Assembly: GCA_043810615.1 (NCBI GenBank)
Contig: JBDROA010000073.1
Coordinates: 1 to 14,714, forward strand
Direction of reading: 5' to 3'
Length of the DNA stretch: 14,714 nt
From: VGBK01 sp043810615
GTDB lineage: Bacteria > Actinomycetota > Acidimicrobiia > Spongiisociales > UBA11373
Made by a program: the position numbers and the translations under genes. The notes below the pieces were generated by a model. The model saw only the letters and a program-made list of their open reading frames with translations. It made no database searches and had not been told where the DNA came from. Shown piece after piece: positions 14,568 to 14,714 of this stretch; position 1 is the first letter of the stretch; each line of letters starts with the position of its first letter.

Positions 14568-14714
14568 GTGGGAAGTGGGGAGGAGAAGACCCGGCGCGAG
14601 ATGGTGGGCCGGGTGCTGGCAGGAGAGGCGGCCGCGGGGGTGGCCGCCGCCGTTGGTCGGAGTGACCGCTGGGTGCGTAAGTGGGTAGCCCGTTACGACC
14701 CGGCCGACGAGGGG
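14568..14714 (+). CDS. IS481-like transposase, N-terminal helix-turn-helix part (partial)
   Basis: The first 49 codons are visible; the gene leaves the window at the right edge. I chose GTG 14568 because GAGGGAGG (14553-14560) sits seven bases upstream; the in-frame ATG at 14544 has no ribosome site. The visible sequence has RREMVGRVLAGEAAAGVAAA followed by VGRSDRWVRKWVARYDPADE. This is a helix-turn-helix of the kind found at the N-terminus of actinobacterial IS481-family transposases, where GRSxRWVxKWxARY is recurrent. The DDE catalytic core is outside the window. The closely spaced direct repeats upstream support an insertion-sequence end. A plain helix-turn-helix regulator cannot be excluded from 49 residues. 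Confidence 0.68.
   Translation, partial: MGSGEEKTRREMVGRVLAGEAAAGVAAAVGRSDRWVRKWVARYDPADEG

Larger units (their letters stand above)
12545..14714. mobile_element. Probable integrated element, left boundary near the epimerase stop
   Basis: From the epimerase stop codon rightward there is only mobile-element content: a serine recombinase, an unrecognised coupled small gene, a cluster of direct repeats and an IS-type transposase. By hand count, GC falls from 43/60 (12481-12540) to 37/60 (12541-12600) and to 35/60 (14281-14340). Recombinase genes often sit at the edge of their element with the 3' end toward the attachment site, as here. The left end near 12545 and the element's extent past the window are inferred; no att core or target duplication could be seen because the other end is outside. 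Confidence 0.4.

Overview
The window is very GC-rich DNA with tightly packed, often overlapping genes and frequent GTG starts. A separate acyl-CoA carboxylase alpha chain (biotin carboxylase plus biotin carrier) with its beta chain, an LCP protein carrying a LytR_C domain, and a cydABDC operon together point to Actinomycetota. The exact class cannot be fixed from the sequence; a deep-branching group such as Acidimicrobiia is only a guess.

Left part (1-4650, minus strand): a cydA-cydB-cydD-cydC operon, read right to left, with cydC running off the left edge. CydA and CydB form the cytochrome bd quinol oxidase. CydD and CydC form the ABC exporter of reduced thiols and heme-linked cargo needed for its assembly. 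The last three genes are chained by a tight Shine-Dalgarno spacing and two 4-base stop/start overlaps.

Middle (4847-8865): a two-gene acyl-CoA carboxylase operon on the minus strand (beta chain first, then the biotinylated alpha chain). It is divergent from a stand-alone biotin-protein ligase, birA, on the plus strand. The ligase presumably charges the biotin lysine of the neighbouring alpha chain, so the pair reads as one functional module. A perfect 9-bp hairpin overlaps the birA stop codon.

Right-middle (8968-12544, plus strand): an LCP phosphotransferase that attaches polymers to the wall, a UDP-glucose 6-dehydrogenase overlapping it by 17 bases, and a GalE-type nucleotide-sugar epimerase. 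Together they look like a cell-wall or capsule glycopolymer cassette supplying UDP-glucuronate and an epimerised sugar, plus the enzyme that links the polymer to peptidoglycan.

Right end (about 12545 to the edge): probably mobile DNA with lower GC. A large serine recombinase on the minus strand is translationally coupled to an unrecognised 82-residue gene just upstream. Its open frame continues about 63 codons antisense into the 3' end of the epimerase, which suggests that an element boundary lies at the epimerase stop codon. Beyond it are three 18-bp direct repeats and the start of an IS481-like transposase that leaves the window. The recombinase/small-gene pair and the repeat cluster are the least explained parts of the window. 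No CRISPR array, rRNA or tRNA was seen.
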